A DNA stretch of 64,000 nucleotides from Maricaulis salignorans (GTDB lineage: Bacteria; Pseudomonadota; Alphaproteobacteria; Caulobacterales; Aquidulcibacteraceae), in assembly GCA_945891505.1 (NCBI GenBank), contig CAMDDL010000002.1, positions 62,001-126,000 on the forward strand, in the 5' to 3' direction. The position numbers and the translations under genes were made by a program. The notes under the pieces are model-generated. The model was not told where the DNA came from. It saw nothing but the letters and a program-made list of their open reading frames with translations, and searched no databases. Below, in pieces: positions 9,692-18,527 of this stretch. The number at the start of each line of letters is the position of its first letter. Position 1 is the first letter of the stretch.

Positions 9692-10420
9692 ATGGAACGT
9701 TCCGCCTATACTGAAATGGCAGCCATTGACGAAAATCACTGGTGGTATCGCGCTCGTCGGCGCATTGTGGCTGAAATGATTACCCAACATATTGCCAAGC
9801 GTCCCAACCTAGCGATTGCTGAAATTGGCTGCGGAACCGGCTCTAATCTACCTGTCCTCGTGCGCTTTGGCCAGGTAACGGCTGTCGAACCTGATGCCGA
9901 TGCGCGCGTCTTTGCGGCTGCACGTTCGGACGCGACGGTGCTGGAAGGCCGATTGCCAGATGGCCTGCCGCTGGCGGAAAATAGCTTAGACCTTGCCGTC
10001 ATGTTGGACGTGCTGGAGCATGTCGATGACGACGTGGCGGCCCTTAAGGCTGTGGCCAAAAAACTAAAGGCGGATGCAAGCTTTCTCTTGACTGTTCCAG
10101 CCTTGCCCTCCCTGTGGAGCCCGCATGACGAGGAGCACCATCATAAACGGCGCTACACGGCCCAGACGCTACGTGCCGCCATTGAATCTGCTGGCCTAAA
10201 GGTCGAGATGATGAGTTATTTCAACACTTTGTTATTGCCGATGATTGCCGGCGTACGGTGGATCAAAAACCTCACCGGCAGCAAAGAAGTCGATACGGGC
10301 ATGCCCTCAAACTGGCTCAACAAAGTGCTGGAAGCAATTTTTGCGTTTGAACGTCATTTGATTGGCCGCCTGCCCCTGCCCTTGGGCGTCTCGCTAGTCG
10401 TGATTGTTAAGGCCGCTTAG
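9692..10420 (+). CDS. Class I SAM-dependent methyltransferase
   Basis: A 242-residue protein with SAM motif I (EIGCGTGSN), the acidic residue ending motif II (VTAVEPD) and a post-motif LDVLEHVDDD typical of the Methyltransf_11/UbiE-like fold. The segment ENHWWYRARRRIV at the N-terminus is common in methyltransferases of polysaccharide loci. Two hydrophobic stretches near the C-terminus suggest membrane association. The start at 9692 is chosen because AGGGAG lies nine bases upstream; the frame is open further 5' without support. It sits between the two GT-C genes on the opposite strand, so a role in modifying the same glycan or its lipid carrier is a reasonable inference. Confidence 0.85.
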   Translation: MERSAYTEMAAIDENHWWYRARRRIVAEMITQHIAKRPNLAIAEIGCGTGSNLPVLVRFGQVTAVEPDADARVFAAARSDATVLEGRLPDGLPLAENSLDLAVMLDVLEHVDDDVAALKAVAKKLKADASFLLTVPALPSLWSPHDEEHHHKRRYTAQTLRAAIESAGLKVEMMSYFNTLLLPMIAGVRWIKNLTGSKEVDTGMPSNWLNKVLEAIFAFERHLIGRLPLPLGVSLVVIVKAA

Positions 10421-11960
10421 GCGATCGAATACAGGGTGGCGGTGGTGCTGCGGGATTTACCCGCCGGATTGGGTAACGCCCTATGTCACGCCTGACGAGA
10501 TAGTGGGTGTCCAGCCAAGCCTTGAAGGCTGGATCCTCACTAAGATAGCCAATCGAGTCAAATCGCGTTGGATTTGGCGTTCTAACGTAACCGACCTCTC
10601 CAATTATTAGGTTTGGTCGACTGCATTGAACATCTTCAATAAATTCTGCTTTTACACGATCCTTTTCGACCTTGCGGATGGCTTCCAGCTTGGGGTTTTG
10701 GTTCCGTGTCAAAAGTCCTGGAACCATCCACATCGCATAATACCGTGACCAATAAGTGCGGCCAGCTTGGGCGAGTGGATAAAAGGCATAGTCTGGCCCG
10801 ATCGATAGGATAAATATCCGGCTATCATCGGGTTCTTTGGCGACAATCGACTTTAAGAGCGGTTCAACCACCTCACCTCGCGATCTGACAGAATCAATGG
10901 CCGGCAGGGCGACAACGTTCCAAATCAAAGTCAGCGCTGCCACTATCGGTAGCACCACCCTTGTCCCCTTTTCTTGGTTGAAGAGAAGTTGATGGATGAT
11001 CATGATAGATAGCATGGCAGCCAGGCCATGGGCGGCAACAAAATGATAGCGCCAGCCCTTTTGCTGAAACATCACGATGGCGATACACACGACGCTTGCA
11101 ATCGCAATCGCGACAAAAAATGCCCTGCGTTCTTTGATATAAACCATGCTGGCCATGGGGATGAAGACAAACAGGCATTGGGTGATCAAGTGAACCTTGC
11201 GTTCCAGTGATGGGAAACCATTCCAAGGCCCAAAAGCAAAATAAGTCGTTTGAACCAAGTCCAACATGCGCGTAAGAAAATCCGGCGTGAATTTCCAAAC
11301 AGCGAGGCCATAGGCAATTGCGCAAAGTGCCAAGGTCATATTTTCAGGCCTAAATGGCCTCCAAGCCCGCTTTTGACGCCACAGCAGCCAAGCTTCCAAG
11401 ACTATTGGCACGAGGACAAAATAATGTTTGAGAGCAAAACCATAAGCACTCATTATGCCCACTAAGATCGCGATCGGTAGAGCGACCTTTGCGCCATTTA
11501 AGCGGGCGCATAGCAAGGCGATCCACATGCCACAGGCCATCAACAGGGACTGCTCGCGCTGGCCAAGGTCTCCCACGCTGACCAAGCTTAAGGCAAAAAG
11601 AAATCCAAAAGCGGCAGATGCTGCCGCAGATGGTTCCAAGGTCTTTTTGGCGAGATGAAACACGATGAAGGTCGCTGAGACAATCCCAGCTACATTCATC
11701 GCAATGAGTGCATGGTACGGCAAAATCGGCGAGTTCTGAGCCAGCCAAGCTACAGGTATTGCAGCCCAAAACCAAAGGGGTGGATTCACCTCGAGTAAAT
11801 CGCGATACAGATGTTTGCCAGCCAACAGACCATCGGCGATATGAAGACGCCATAAAATGTCCGGCACCGGCAGTATAACGAGTGCCAGAACGAAGCCCAG
11901 CACAACAACCGCTGCCCCAGCGAAAAGATAGAAGGCAGAAAAACGCTCAACTTTTGCCAT
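10407..11960 (-). CDS. GT-C fold membrane glycosyltransferase-like protein (paralogue 2)
   Basis: A 517-residue polytopic protein paralogous to the one at 7837-9426. It has the same first-loop motif, PDILWRLHIAD followed by EVNPPLWFWAAIP, and a related soluble C-terminal domain. The start at 11960 is preferred because AAGG sits five bases upstream and the hydrophobic region begins soon after; the frame is open to 12035, but that would overlap the flippase gene by 89 bases. It is the third gene of a GT2-GtrA-GT-C set whose members overlap by 14 bases. By analogy with phage and chromosomal gtr operons, this would be the enzyme that moves the flipped sugar onto the glycan. Confidence 0.75.
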   Translation of the reverse strand: MAKVERFSAFYLFAGAAVVVLGFVLALVILPVPDILWRLHIADGLLAGKHLYRDLLEVNPPLWFWAAIPVAWLAQNSPILPYHALIAMNVAGIVSATFIVFHLAKKTLEPSAAASAAFGFLFALSLVSVGDLGQREQSLLMACGMWIALLCARLNGAKVALPIAILVGIMSAYGFALKHYFVLVPIVLEAWLLWRQKRAWRPFRPENMTLALCAIAYGLAVWKFTPDFLTRMLDLVQTTYFAFGPWNGFPSLERKVHLITQCLFVFIPMASMVYIKERRAFFVAIAIASVVCIAIVMFQQKGWRYHFVAAHGLAAMLSIMIIHQLLFNQEKGTRVVLPIVAALTLIWNVVALPAIDSVRSRGEVVEPLLKSIVAKEPDDSRIFILSIGPDYAFYPLAQAGRTYWSRYYAMWMVPGLLTRNQNPKLEAIRKVEKDRVKAEFIEDVQCSRPNLIIGEVGYVRTPNPTRFDSIGYLSEDPAFKAWLDTHYLVRRDIGRYPIRRVNPAAPPPPCIRSPKRP

Positions 11961-12378
11961 GATCACCTTGGTAGGGCTTGGAGGTCTGGTCTGCATAGAC
12001 CCAGAAATTAAAGAAGAGGAAATTCGTACAGGCAACGATCACCATAACGATAGCCGACACCACTAAATCAGGCAGATCATAGAGCTTGGTATTGGCTTGA
12101 CTAATGAAGGCAGCGATCAAGAAACCCACCCCCACCGCAATCAAATAGCGCCATAGGGTACCGGGCTTTGTCTCTCGATGGCCGAAGGTGAACTTCCCAT
12201 GTGCCGAATATTGGAACAAAAGGGCTGCGCCATAAGCCAGATTGGACGAGAAAAAGCGCACCAGTCCCAGATAAACCATCAAATTATAGACGATGATATA
12301 AACCAGCGAAGTTAGCCCCCCTGCCAAGGCATAGCGCAACCCCAAAATCGCTTTGGCGCGCAGATCAGCCCCGGTCAT
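11947..12378 (-). CDS. GtrA-like flippase family protein
   Basis: A 143-residue protein with four predicted membrane helices and the GtrA pattern: LRYALAGGLTSLVYIIVY near the start, then FQYSAHGKFTFGHRE, and a closing NFLFFNFWVYA. GtrA proteins are thought to flip polyprenyl-phosphate-linked glucose across the inner membrane. The start at 12378 overlaps the upstream GT2 gene by 14 bases; an alternative start at 12447 would add an atypical hydrophilic extension. The 3' end overlaps the GT-C gene by 14 bases, so the three are very probably translated from one message. Confidence 0.9.
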   Translation of the reverse strand: MTGADLRAKAILGLRYALAGGLTSLVYIIVYNLMVYLGLVRFFSSNLAYGAALLFQYSAHGKFTFGHRETKPGTLWRYLIAVGVGFLIAAFISQANTKLYDLPDLVVSAIVMVIVACTNFLFFNFWVYADQTSKPYQGDHGKS

Positions 12379-13369
12379 GGAAACCAATGAATCGTTTGAC
12401 CAGATAGAGCGGTCGTTCTTTGGAGGCCATATAGATGCGGCCAACATATTCGCCGATCATGCCAAGAACCATCAATTGAACCCCACCCATAAACATGACG
12501 GCGATGAACAACATAGTCCAACCGCTGACCCATTGGTCGGTCAGCAACCGGTTCAAAATGGCGTAGACAATGCCGACATTGGAAAGAACAAATATGGCCA
12601 AGCCGAGCATAATGACAAAGCGCAACGGGGCGAGCGAGAATGACAGCATGCCATCCAGGGCAAACAATACCATCTTGCGTAGGGGATATTTGCTCTCCCC
12701 TGCTGCGCGCGCTGCGCGGCGATAAGGCAAAGCGGTTTGGCGAAAGCCTACCCAACTGATCATGCCGCGCAGGAAACGATCACGTTCCTTCATTGAGCCA
12801 ATGGCATCAACAACTTGGCGATCAATCAGCCGGAAGTCACCGACGTCGAGGGGGATATCCACGTCCGACAGGGAATTCAGGCCACGATAGAAAACCCGCG
12901 CTGTGGCGAGCTTGAACGCACTTTCGCCTTCGCGGTCCGTGCGCTGGCCATAGACGACGTCATAGCCGTCCCGCCACAGCTTCACCATGTCGGCAATCAA
13001 TTCTGGCGGGTCTTGCAAGTCTGCATCAATGATGACCACACAATCGCCTTTGGCAATGTCTAGACCCGCCGTTACCGCAGGCTGATGGCCAAAATTGCGC
13101 GATAACATCACGATGCGCACATGCGGGTCATTAGCCGCAAGCGCTGTCAATTTCGTTGCCGTCAGATCACGGCTACCATCGTCAACATAAATAATCTCAT
13201 AGTCCAAGCGTTCTGAGCTAACCAAAGAGTCGAGCACGGTTTTTAGTCGCGCATGAGAAAGACCAATAACGGCCTCCTCATTAAAGCAAGGAACAACAAC
13301 GCTGATCCGCGCAGACCCGTCACGGGTCAAACGAACAACAGGATTTGGCGACGAATCTGAATTGGGCAT
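12365..13369 (-). CDS. Family 2 glycosyltransferase, GtrB/DPM1-like
   Basis: A 334-residue enzyme predicted to make polyprenyl-phosphate-linked sugar from a nucleotide sugar on the cytoplasmic face. The GT2 core is complete: VVVPCFNEE, YVDDGSRD, the metal-binding DADLQDPPE and a GQRTDREGE region. Two C-terminal hydrophobic helices, with a GESKYPLRKM linker before them, match GtrB/ArnC-type enzymes. It is the first gene of the GT2-GtrA-GT-C set. Its ATG faces the divergent SDR gene across 116 bases that must hold both promoters. Confidence 0.92.
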   Translation of the reverse strand: MPNSDSSPNPVVRLTRDGSARISVVVPCFNEEAVIGLSHARLKTVLDSLVSSERLDYEIIYVDDGSRDLTATKLTALAANDPHVRIVMLSRNFGHQPAVTAGLDIAKGDCVVIIDADLQDPPELIADMVKLWRDGYDVVYGQRTDREGESAFKLATARVFYRGLNSLSDVDIPLDVGDFRLIDRQVVDAIGSMKERDRFLRGMISWVGFRQTALPYRRAARAAGESKYPLRKMVLFALDGMLSFSLAPLRFVIMLGLAIFVLSNVGIVYAILNRLLTDQWVSGWTMLFIAVMFMGGVQLMVLGMIGEYVGRIYMASKERPLYLVKRFIGFHDRG

Positions 13370-13485
13370 GGGTGTGATTCATAGCGACTCCCCGCTTTAA
13401 GCACAAACCATTCAACACTTGCGCGCTGATGGGCGCTTGCTAGTGTGTTCGCTACATCAATTTGAAAAAGACTCGGGGAAACACC

Positions 13486-14268
13486 ATGGCCTATCAACCA
13501 TTCAACTTAACTGGACATGTCGCTTTGGTAACAGGTGGCAATCGCGGCATTGGCCTGGGGATGGCGGAAGCCCTTGCCGCCTGTGGGGCCGATATCGCCA
13601 TTTGGGGGCGCAAAGCCGCCGCCAACCAAGAAGCGGTAGCAAAGCTGTCGGCCTATGGCGTCAAGGCGAAGGCTTGGGAAGTCGATGTTGCGCACGAAGA
13701 CCAAGTCGTTGCCGCCATGGCCGATACGGTGACGCAAATGGGCCGCATCGACACTGTCTTTGCCAATGCCGGCGTTGGCTATGGTGCGCCGAGCTTTGTC
13801 GACATGAGCACGGAGACTTACCGGAAAACCTTAGCGGTCAATCTCGACGGCGTCTTCTTCACCCTGCGCGAGGCCTGCCGCCATATGGTAGAGCGCGCCA
13901 AGGCAGGCGACCCCGGTGGATCTCTGGTGGGTGTTGCTTCGCTGGCTGCCATTGAAGGTGCTGCCCGTAACGAGGCCTATGCCGCGACCAAAGGCGGGGT
14001 CATCTCTATGATTAAGTCGATTGCGGTTGAGCATGCGCGCTATGGCGTGCGCGCCAATGCCATCCTGCCAGGCTGGATCGCCACCGATATGACTGAAATG
14101 GCGCAGAACTCCCCCGCCTTTGCCGAGAAAGTGATCCCACGCGTACCCGCCCGCCGCTGGGGCACACCGGATGATTTCGGTGGCATTGCCGTGTATCTCG
14201 CCAGCCAAGCCTCGGCCTATCATTCCGGTGATACGCTGGTAATCGACGGCGGCTATTCGATTTTCTAA
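13486..14268 (+). CDS. SDR-family oxidoreductase
   Basis: A 260-residue classical short-chain dehydrogenase/reductase. The NAD(P)-binding TGGNRGIG is near residue 14, the structural NAG motif follows (FANAGVGYG), and the catalytic Ser and YAATK complete the active site. The C-terminal SGDTLVIDGGYSIF is typical of the family. The substrate is not predictable. The start at 13486 (MAYQPFN) has GGGGAA six bases upstream; the frame also opens at 13462 but without support. It is monocistronic: repeats and the convergent ilvC gene follow. Confidence 0.9.
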   Translation: MAYQPFNLTGHVALVTGGNRGIGLGMAEALAACGADIAIWGRKAAANQEAVAKLSAYGVKAKAWEVDVAHEDQVVAAMADTVTQMGRIDTVFANAGVGYGAPSFVDMSTETYRKTLAVNLDGVFFTLREACRHMVERAKAGDPGGSLVGVASLAAIEGAARNEAYAATKGGVISMIKSIAVEHARYGVRANAILPGWIATDMTEMAQNSPAFAEKVIPRVPARRWGTPDDFGGIAVYLASQASAYHSGDTLVIDGGYSIF

Positions 14269-14280
14269 GTGGAAGCTAAT

Positions 14281-14440
14281 TTCCCCTGCAAACTGGGGAG
14301 CATATCGATAATTATTGTCCTCCCCCGTTTCACGGGGGAGGGGGACCCTGCGCAGCAGGGTGGAGGGGGCAAATCCCCCCTCAGTCAGCTACGCTGACAG
14401 CTCCCCCGCAAGCAGGGGAGCACATCGGAAAAGACTGTCC
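14281..14440. repeat. Hairpin-rich intergenic element flanked by 40-bp direct repeats
   Basis: Between the SDR gene and ilvC. Two 40-base direct repeats (14281-14320 and 14401-14440, 30 of 40 bases identical) bracket a chain of perfect or near-perfect hairpins: CTCCCCCGT/ACGGGGGAG (14320-14340), ACCCTGC/GCAGGGT (14345-14361) and GTCAGC/GCTGAC (14384-14398), followed by GCTCCCC/GGGGAGC (14400-14421) in the right repeat. Such C/G-rich palindromic units are common between genes in Alphaproteobacteria; I name no family. It may act as a bidirectional terminator or mRNA stabiliser, which is inference. Confidence 0.75.
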
Positions 14441-14441
14441 G

Positions 14442-14484
14442 CCCTAGTTACGGGCTTTGTCGACCATCTTGTTTTTTCCGATCC
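14442..14484 (-). pseudogene. Second, orphan 3' end of ilvC (12 codons plus stop)
   Basis: These 43 bases repeat the true end of ilvC (14538-14580) with 40 identities. Read on the minus strand they encode [12 protein letters not shown] and a stop, exactly the C-terminus of the intact protein. All three differences are synonymous (GGC to GGA, AAG to AAA, AAA to AAG). The copy therefore looks like the tail of another functional ilvC allele rather than a drifting duplicate. No further ilvC sequence is recognisable between the two copies. Confidence 0.85.
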
Positions 14485-14486
14485 CA

Positions 14487-14507
14487 CCGGTCGCTATCAG
14501 CGACCGG
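14487..14507. repeat. Perfect 8-bp-arm hairpin between the two ilvC ends
   Basis: Arms CCGGTCGC and GCGACCGG with a five-base loop TATCA, 33 bases beyond the ilvC stop codon. It could end the ilvC message, but no T-run follows on the minus strand, so it is not a standard intrinsic terminator. Confidence 0.6.
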
Positions 14508-14539
14508 CGTGTTCTTTAAAATTTTGGATCGCCAAGGCC

Positions 14540-15643
<1,104 letters not shown>

Positions 15644-15694
15644 TCAGGTCAATCGAAGCCATCAGCTCGAGGGCGCTCGATCTCAGCAAAGCCC

Positions 15695-16456
15695 TCAGTT
15701 CGGGGGGGTGCTTGCGGGTGGACGGGGTGCGGCACTGGGTGGCCTGCGCGGTAATGGCCCAGCGGCGGCGGCAGCCTGTGGACCGGCACGCCCTGCGGCA
15801 AGCTCTGTCACAATCAACCAGCCACCGGCTTCGCGCCGCCACACCGTGATATAGCGCCCAAGGCTGAGCTGATTGTCGCCGCGCCGGATCACATAGCGCC
15901 CCCAAGACGAACCAGAGCCACCAGCGGCCATGGCGCTCTCCGGGCTCCGGTCCAAGGTCACGTCATTTGGGAAGGTGCTAAAGCGAGCTTGGGCCCCTGC
16001 AGCCCCTGCCGGCGACGACCCTGAGGCATCGTGCAAAATCCCTTCACTCGACATCATCGCCTCATAGGCTTTGAGCGGTCCATTGGCGATCAAGCTCTCT
16101 GCAAATGCCCGATCAACGGCCAACAATTCTTCACTTTCGTCTAATACATTTGGCGCTGGCGCGGGTTCGCTGGTGATCGCTTGCGCCGCGCGCAGACCGT
16201 CCGGGGTAGACGTTTCAGCTGCAGGTAGCGCCAACGGTGGCGTTGGCTGAGTCGACGTATCTGTCTCGGGCGCAGTTATAGCCTTGTCTACTGGGGCAGT
16301 CGGGGAGATCCATTCTGCTTTCGCGGGACTTTTTGCTTGAGCCGGGGCATTAGCCTGGGTGGTTGGCTCTGTAATGGACTGCGCAATCGCGCTCGCCGAT
16401 GGCAAGAAATACGCAAGGACTAAGGATCCCATCAGGACAGCCAGTAAACGTCTCAT
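15695..16456 (-). CDS. Secreted protein with C-terminal SnoaL/DUF4440-like domain
   Basis: 253 residues. A signal peptide is clear (MRRLLAVLMGSL, hydrophobic to about residue 20, cleavage near SAIAQ). A Pro/Thr/Ala-rich linker to about residue 95 follows, then a region resembling NTF2-like DUF4440 proteins: LLAVDRAFAESL, a Trp/Gly-rich SWGRYVIRRG, and ITVWRREAGGWLIVTELA. It ends in a Pro/Ala-rich tail. Probably periplasmic. No catalytic residue can be assigned. It starts 12 bases after the next envelope gene and sits between ilvN and ilvC with no obvious metabolic link. Confidence 0.78.
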   Translation of the reverse strand: MRRLLAVLMGSLVLAYFLPSASAIAQSITEPTTQANAPAQAKSPAKAEWISPTAPVDKAITAPETDTSTQPTPPLALPAAETSTPDGLRAAQAITSEPAPAPNVLDESEELLAVDRAFAESLIANGPLKAYEAMMSSEGILHDASGSSPAGAAGAQARFSTFPNDVTLDRSPESAMAAGGSGSSWGRYVIRRGDNQLSLGRYITVWRREAGGWLIVTELAAGRAGPQAAAAAGPLPRRPPSAAPRPPASTPPN

Positions 16457-16468
16457 ACGCCCCCTCCG

Positions 16469-17134
16469 CTAATTCGCTTTGTTGGGCGCGACTGGCACAA
16501 AGCTAGCCTCAGGCGAGACCAGCCCGCCTGTCGGCAAGGCACCTGGTTGCAAGCCAAGTTTCTTGGCAAATATCGCCAAAAGCGGACGGACCCTTTCATC
16601 ATCATAGCGGGTGGAGATGCAGCGCTCCCGATTGGGCGCACGGACCTCGATCACAGCGGTAGCTTGGCCGGCGCGGGCAAGGGTCTCGATGGTGCGCTTG
16701 AGTTCACCCCAAATTTTGGCGTCTTCAAAGGCATAAACAAAGGTTGCGGCATCGGTCACGTCTAAACTCCCACTGACGCGGCTAATGGCTTTGCCATCCC
16801 AGCGCACCATGGCGTAACGCCCGGGCTCGGATTCTGGCGTGGAAAAAGTGATGCTGATGCTTTCTTGACTTGCCGGACGCAAGACGGATACGCGGTAAGC
16901 GGCCTTATCCCCAGCAGCTTTGGCAAAGGGCGTATCAATGCCCATGACCTTCAAGATCGCGGGGTCGGCCAACTCGCCATTCACAGGGCTGTCGCACAGA
17001 CGCATGCGGGGGTCGCCATCAACGCCCAGAAACAAGGCCTTTTGTTCGGGCTCCGCTTTACCCACCAAATAGATGGTCAAGCCTAAGACCGCGGCAATGG
17101 CGAGCATCATCAAATATCGAAAAGAGCTTTTCAT
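16469..17134 (-). CDS. Hypothetical membrane-anchored protein
   Basis: 221 residues, family not recognised. One N-terminal membrane helix (YLMMLAIAAVLGLTIYLV) is followed by a soluble, presumably periplasmic domain. Two cysteines (RLCDSP and RERCIST) could form a disulfide. The start at 17134 is chosen because it is an ATG with GGATAGG just upstream; a TTG 30 bases earlier would add a hydrophilic leader. It precedes the DUF4440-like gene by 12 bases, making a small envelope pair between ilvN and ilvC. Confidence 0.7.
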   Translation of the reverse strand: MKSSFRYLMMLAIAAVLGLTIYLVGKAEPEQKALFLGVDGDPRMRLCDSPVNGELADPAILKVMGIDTPFAKAAGDKAAYRVSVLRPASQESISITFSTPESEPGRYAMVRWDGKAISRVSGSLDVTDAATFVYAFEDAKIWGELKRTIETLARAGQATAVIEVRAPNRERCISTRYDDERVRPLLAIFAKKLGLQPGALPTGGLVSPEASFVPVAPNKAN

Positions 17135-17208
17135 CCACCTATCCAAACCTGAACTTTGGGCCAAAACAAGGCCGATTGCCGAACTGAACTGACCGTCGGC
17201 GTTACCGT

Positions 17209-17751
17209 CTAGATCACGTCTTTGCCGCGCCGGATGGTGGCCACCCCAGTACGCGAGACCTCAACCAGACCAAGCGGGCGCATCAAATCAATGAAATCAT
17301 CAAGCTTTTTGGAAGACCCAGTCAATTCAAAGGTGAAATGGTCCAAGCCCGCATCCATGATCCGGCACTTAAACGCATCGGCCAGACGCATGGCCTCGAC
17401 CCGAACATCGCCCGTGCCCGCCACTTTGATCAGCGCCAACTCACGCGCGACGGCATCGCTGTCACCATAAAAGTCAATGACACGCTTAACTGGCACCAAA
17501 CGGCCCAATTGCGCGCGAATCTGGGTCAAGACGCTGGGCGTGCCCGAAGTCACGATGGTGATGCGCGACGTATGCGCCTCATGATCGGTTTCGGCGACCG
17601 TCAAGCTTTCGATGTTATAGCCACGCGCGGAAAACAGCCCAACAACGCGGGCCAGAACGCCAGGTTCATTGGTGACGATCACGGCCAAAGTGGTGCGAAT
17701 GATCGGGCTTTCGCCTTCAGGAATAAAATATGCGGAACCGGGCTGGGTCAT
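17209..17751 (-). CDS. ilvN: Acetolactate synthase small (regulatory) subunit
   Basis: 180-residue regulatory subunit that activates IlvB and mediates valine feedback inhibition. The N-terminal ACT domain is plain (TLAVIVTNEPGVLARVVGLF, then GYNIESLTV), followed by the second ACT-like half ending in EVSRTGVATIRRG. The ATG overlaps the stop codon of the upstream vapC toxin gene (ATGA at 17748-17751), so its translation is likely coupled to the toxin. It is separated from ilvB by the toxin-antitoxin genes, whereas most bacteria have ilvB and ilvN adjacent. No promoter is obvious inside vapC. Confidence 0.97.
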   Translation of the reverse strand: MTQPGSAYFIPEGESPIIRTTLAVIVTNEPGVLARVVGLFSARGYNIESLTVAETDHEAHTSRITIVTSGTPSVLTQIRAQLGRLVPVKRVIDFYGDSDAVARELALIKVAGTGDVRVEAMRLADAFKCRIMDAGLDHFTFELTGSSKKLDDFIDLMRPLGLVEVSRTGVATIRRGKDVI

Positions 17752-18140
17752 GGGTGGGATACCGGAATGGGGGTTTGAAGGGCTTGGGCTGCCTTGATAA
17801 AGGCTTGATCGAAAGTAGCAAGCCGTTCACAGCTAAGCGCTGCCGCAAGATGGATCGCATCCGCAAAATCAAAGCCTTTTTTGTACCAATCAAGGGCCTG
17901 CAGGATCAAAGGCTCATCTTCGAGCACGATCTGCTCCGACTGGGTTAAAGCCTCTAAAGCCAAGCCAATGTCGGGGGGGCCAAAGCGATAGGATTTCGCA
18001 AGAACCCAAACGATTTCTTGCACCACGCTGCGCGCTACAAAGCAGATATTGTTTGATAACAGTCGTGTGGCGTGTTCCGCTTGGCTAGGGTCATCGAGAA
18101 CGATCGCGCGGATCAGGACGTTTGTGTCGACACTGATCAT
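17748..18140 (-). CDS. vapC: VapC-type PIN-domain toxin
   Basis: A 130-residue predicted ribonuclease. PIN-domain acidic residues are present: Asp5 (SVDTN), Glu42 (VVQEIVWVL), Asp94 (FADAIHLA) and Asp111 (ATFD). VapC toxins cleave tRNA or rRNA; the target here is unknown. The start overlaps vapB by four bases and the stop overlaps the ilvN start by four. Nothing suggests inactivation. The housekeeping gene ilvN is effectively the third cistron of this toxin operon. Confidence 0.92.
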   Translation of the reverse strand: MISVDTNVLIRAIVLDDPSQAEHATRLLSNNICFVARSVVQEIVWVLAKSYRFGPPDIGLALEALTQSEQIVLEDEPLILQALDWYKKGFDFADAIHLAAALSCERLATFDQAFIKAAQALQTPIPVSHP

Positions 18141-18409
18141 GGTTTTGCGCGCGAAAATCGATCCGCAGCTGCATCTTCTATAGCTTGGTTCATCTCCTCA
18201 ACCGTAACCATCGGCCCGCTATAGCGCGGCTGTAATAGGCCAATCAGTGCCGCTATGGGTTGCTTTTTTCGCGCAGGCAAAGCCTTCAACAACACCCCTT
18301 CTGGATGGTCGACCACTTCAACCTGCACGCCGACATCAAAGCCTTTGGCATGACGCAAGGCCTTTGGAATGACGACTTGCCCCTTCGTCGAGAATGTTGT
18401 CACAACCAT
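18137..18409 (-). CDS. vapB: SpoVT/AbrB-family antitoxin (VapB type)
   Basis: 90 residues. The N-terminal swapped-hairpin DNA-binding domain shows TTFSTKGQVVIPKALR, and the acidic C-terminus (TVEEMNQAIEDAAADRF) would wrap the PIN toxin. The DNA-binding stretch STKGQVVIPKALR is identical to that of the mazF-linked antitoxin at 18859-19194. The gene overlaps vapC by four bases. A TTAC-N7-TTAC motif lies 23-37 bases upstream of the start and is a likely autoregulatory operator. Confidence 0.92.
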   Translation of the reverse strand: MVVTTFSTKGQVVIPKALRHAKGFDVGVQVEVVDHPEGVLLKALPARKKQPIAALIGLLQPRYSGPMVTVEEMNQAIEDAAADRFSRAKP

Positions 18410-18431
18410 CGCGGAGTCCCTTCATTGAAAG

Positions 18432-18446
18432 GTAAGACTAGCGTAA
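18432..18446 (-). promoter_or_regulatory. Predicted antitoxin operator, vapB copy
   Basis: On the coding strand the site reads TTACGCTAGTCTTAC: a TTAC direct repeat at 11-base (one helical turn) spacing with central TAGT. The same arrangement precedes the mazE-like antitoxin gene (TTACTTTAGTATTAC). TAGTCT inside it could serve as a -10 element, so binding would block transcription. Function is inferred from the repeat and from its position 23-37 bases before the start codon. Confidence 0.6.
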
Positions 18447-18527
18447 GACGAAGATAGCGTCCAGCTCAATCTGGTGGAGCGTGGCCGTGAGCTTGGGGTT
18501 AATGGCGTCAAGAATTGCCCGCGCCGT
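18438..18527 (-). pseudogene. Coding-like tail in frame after the mazF stop codon
   Basis: Twenty-nine sense codons follow the mazF TGA in the same frame before a TAG. They read as a plausible amphipathic peptide (ARAILDAINPKLTATLHQ, then IELDAIFVLR) and use mostly G/C-ending codons like real genes here. This could be the remnant of an older gene end or of a longer toxin C-terminus. I recognise no family. The last bases overlap the vapB operator. Confidence 0.35.

Noticed and set aside
14487-14507. Standard intrinsic terminator for ilvC
   Set aside because: The stem is perfect, but no T-run follows on the coding strand; kept only as a hairpin.
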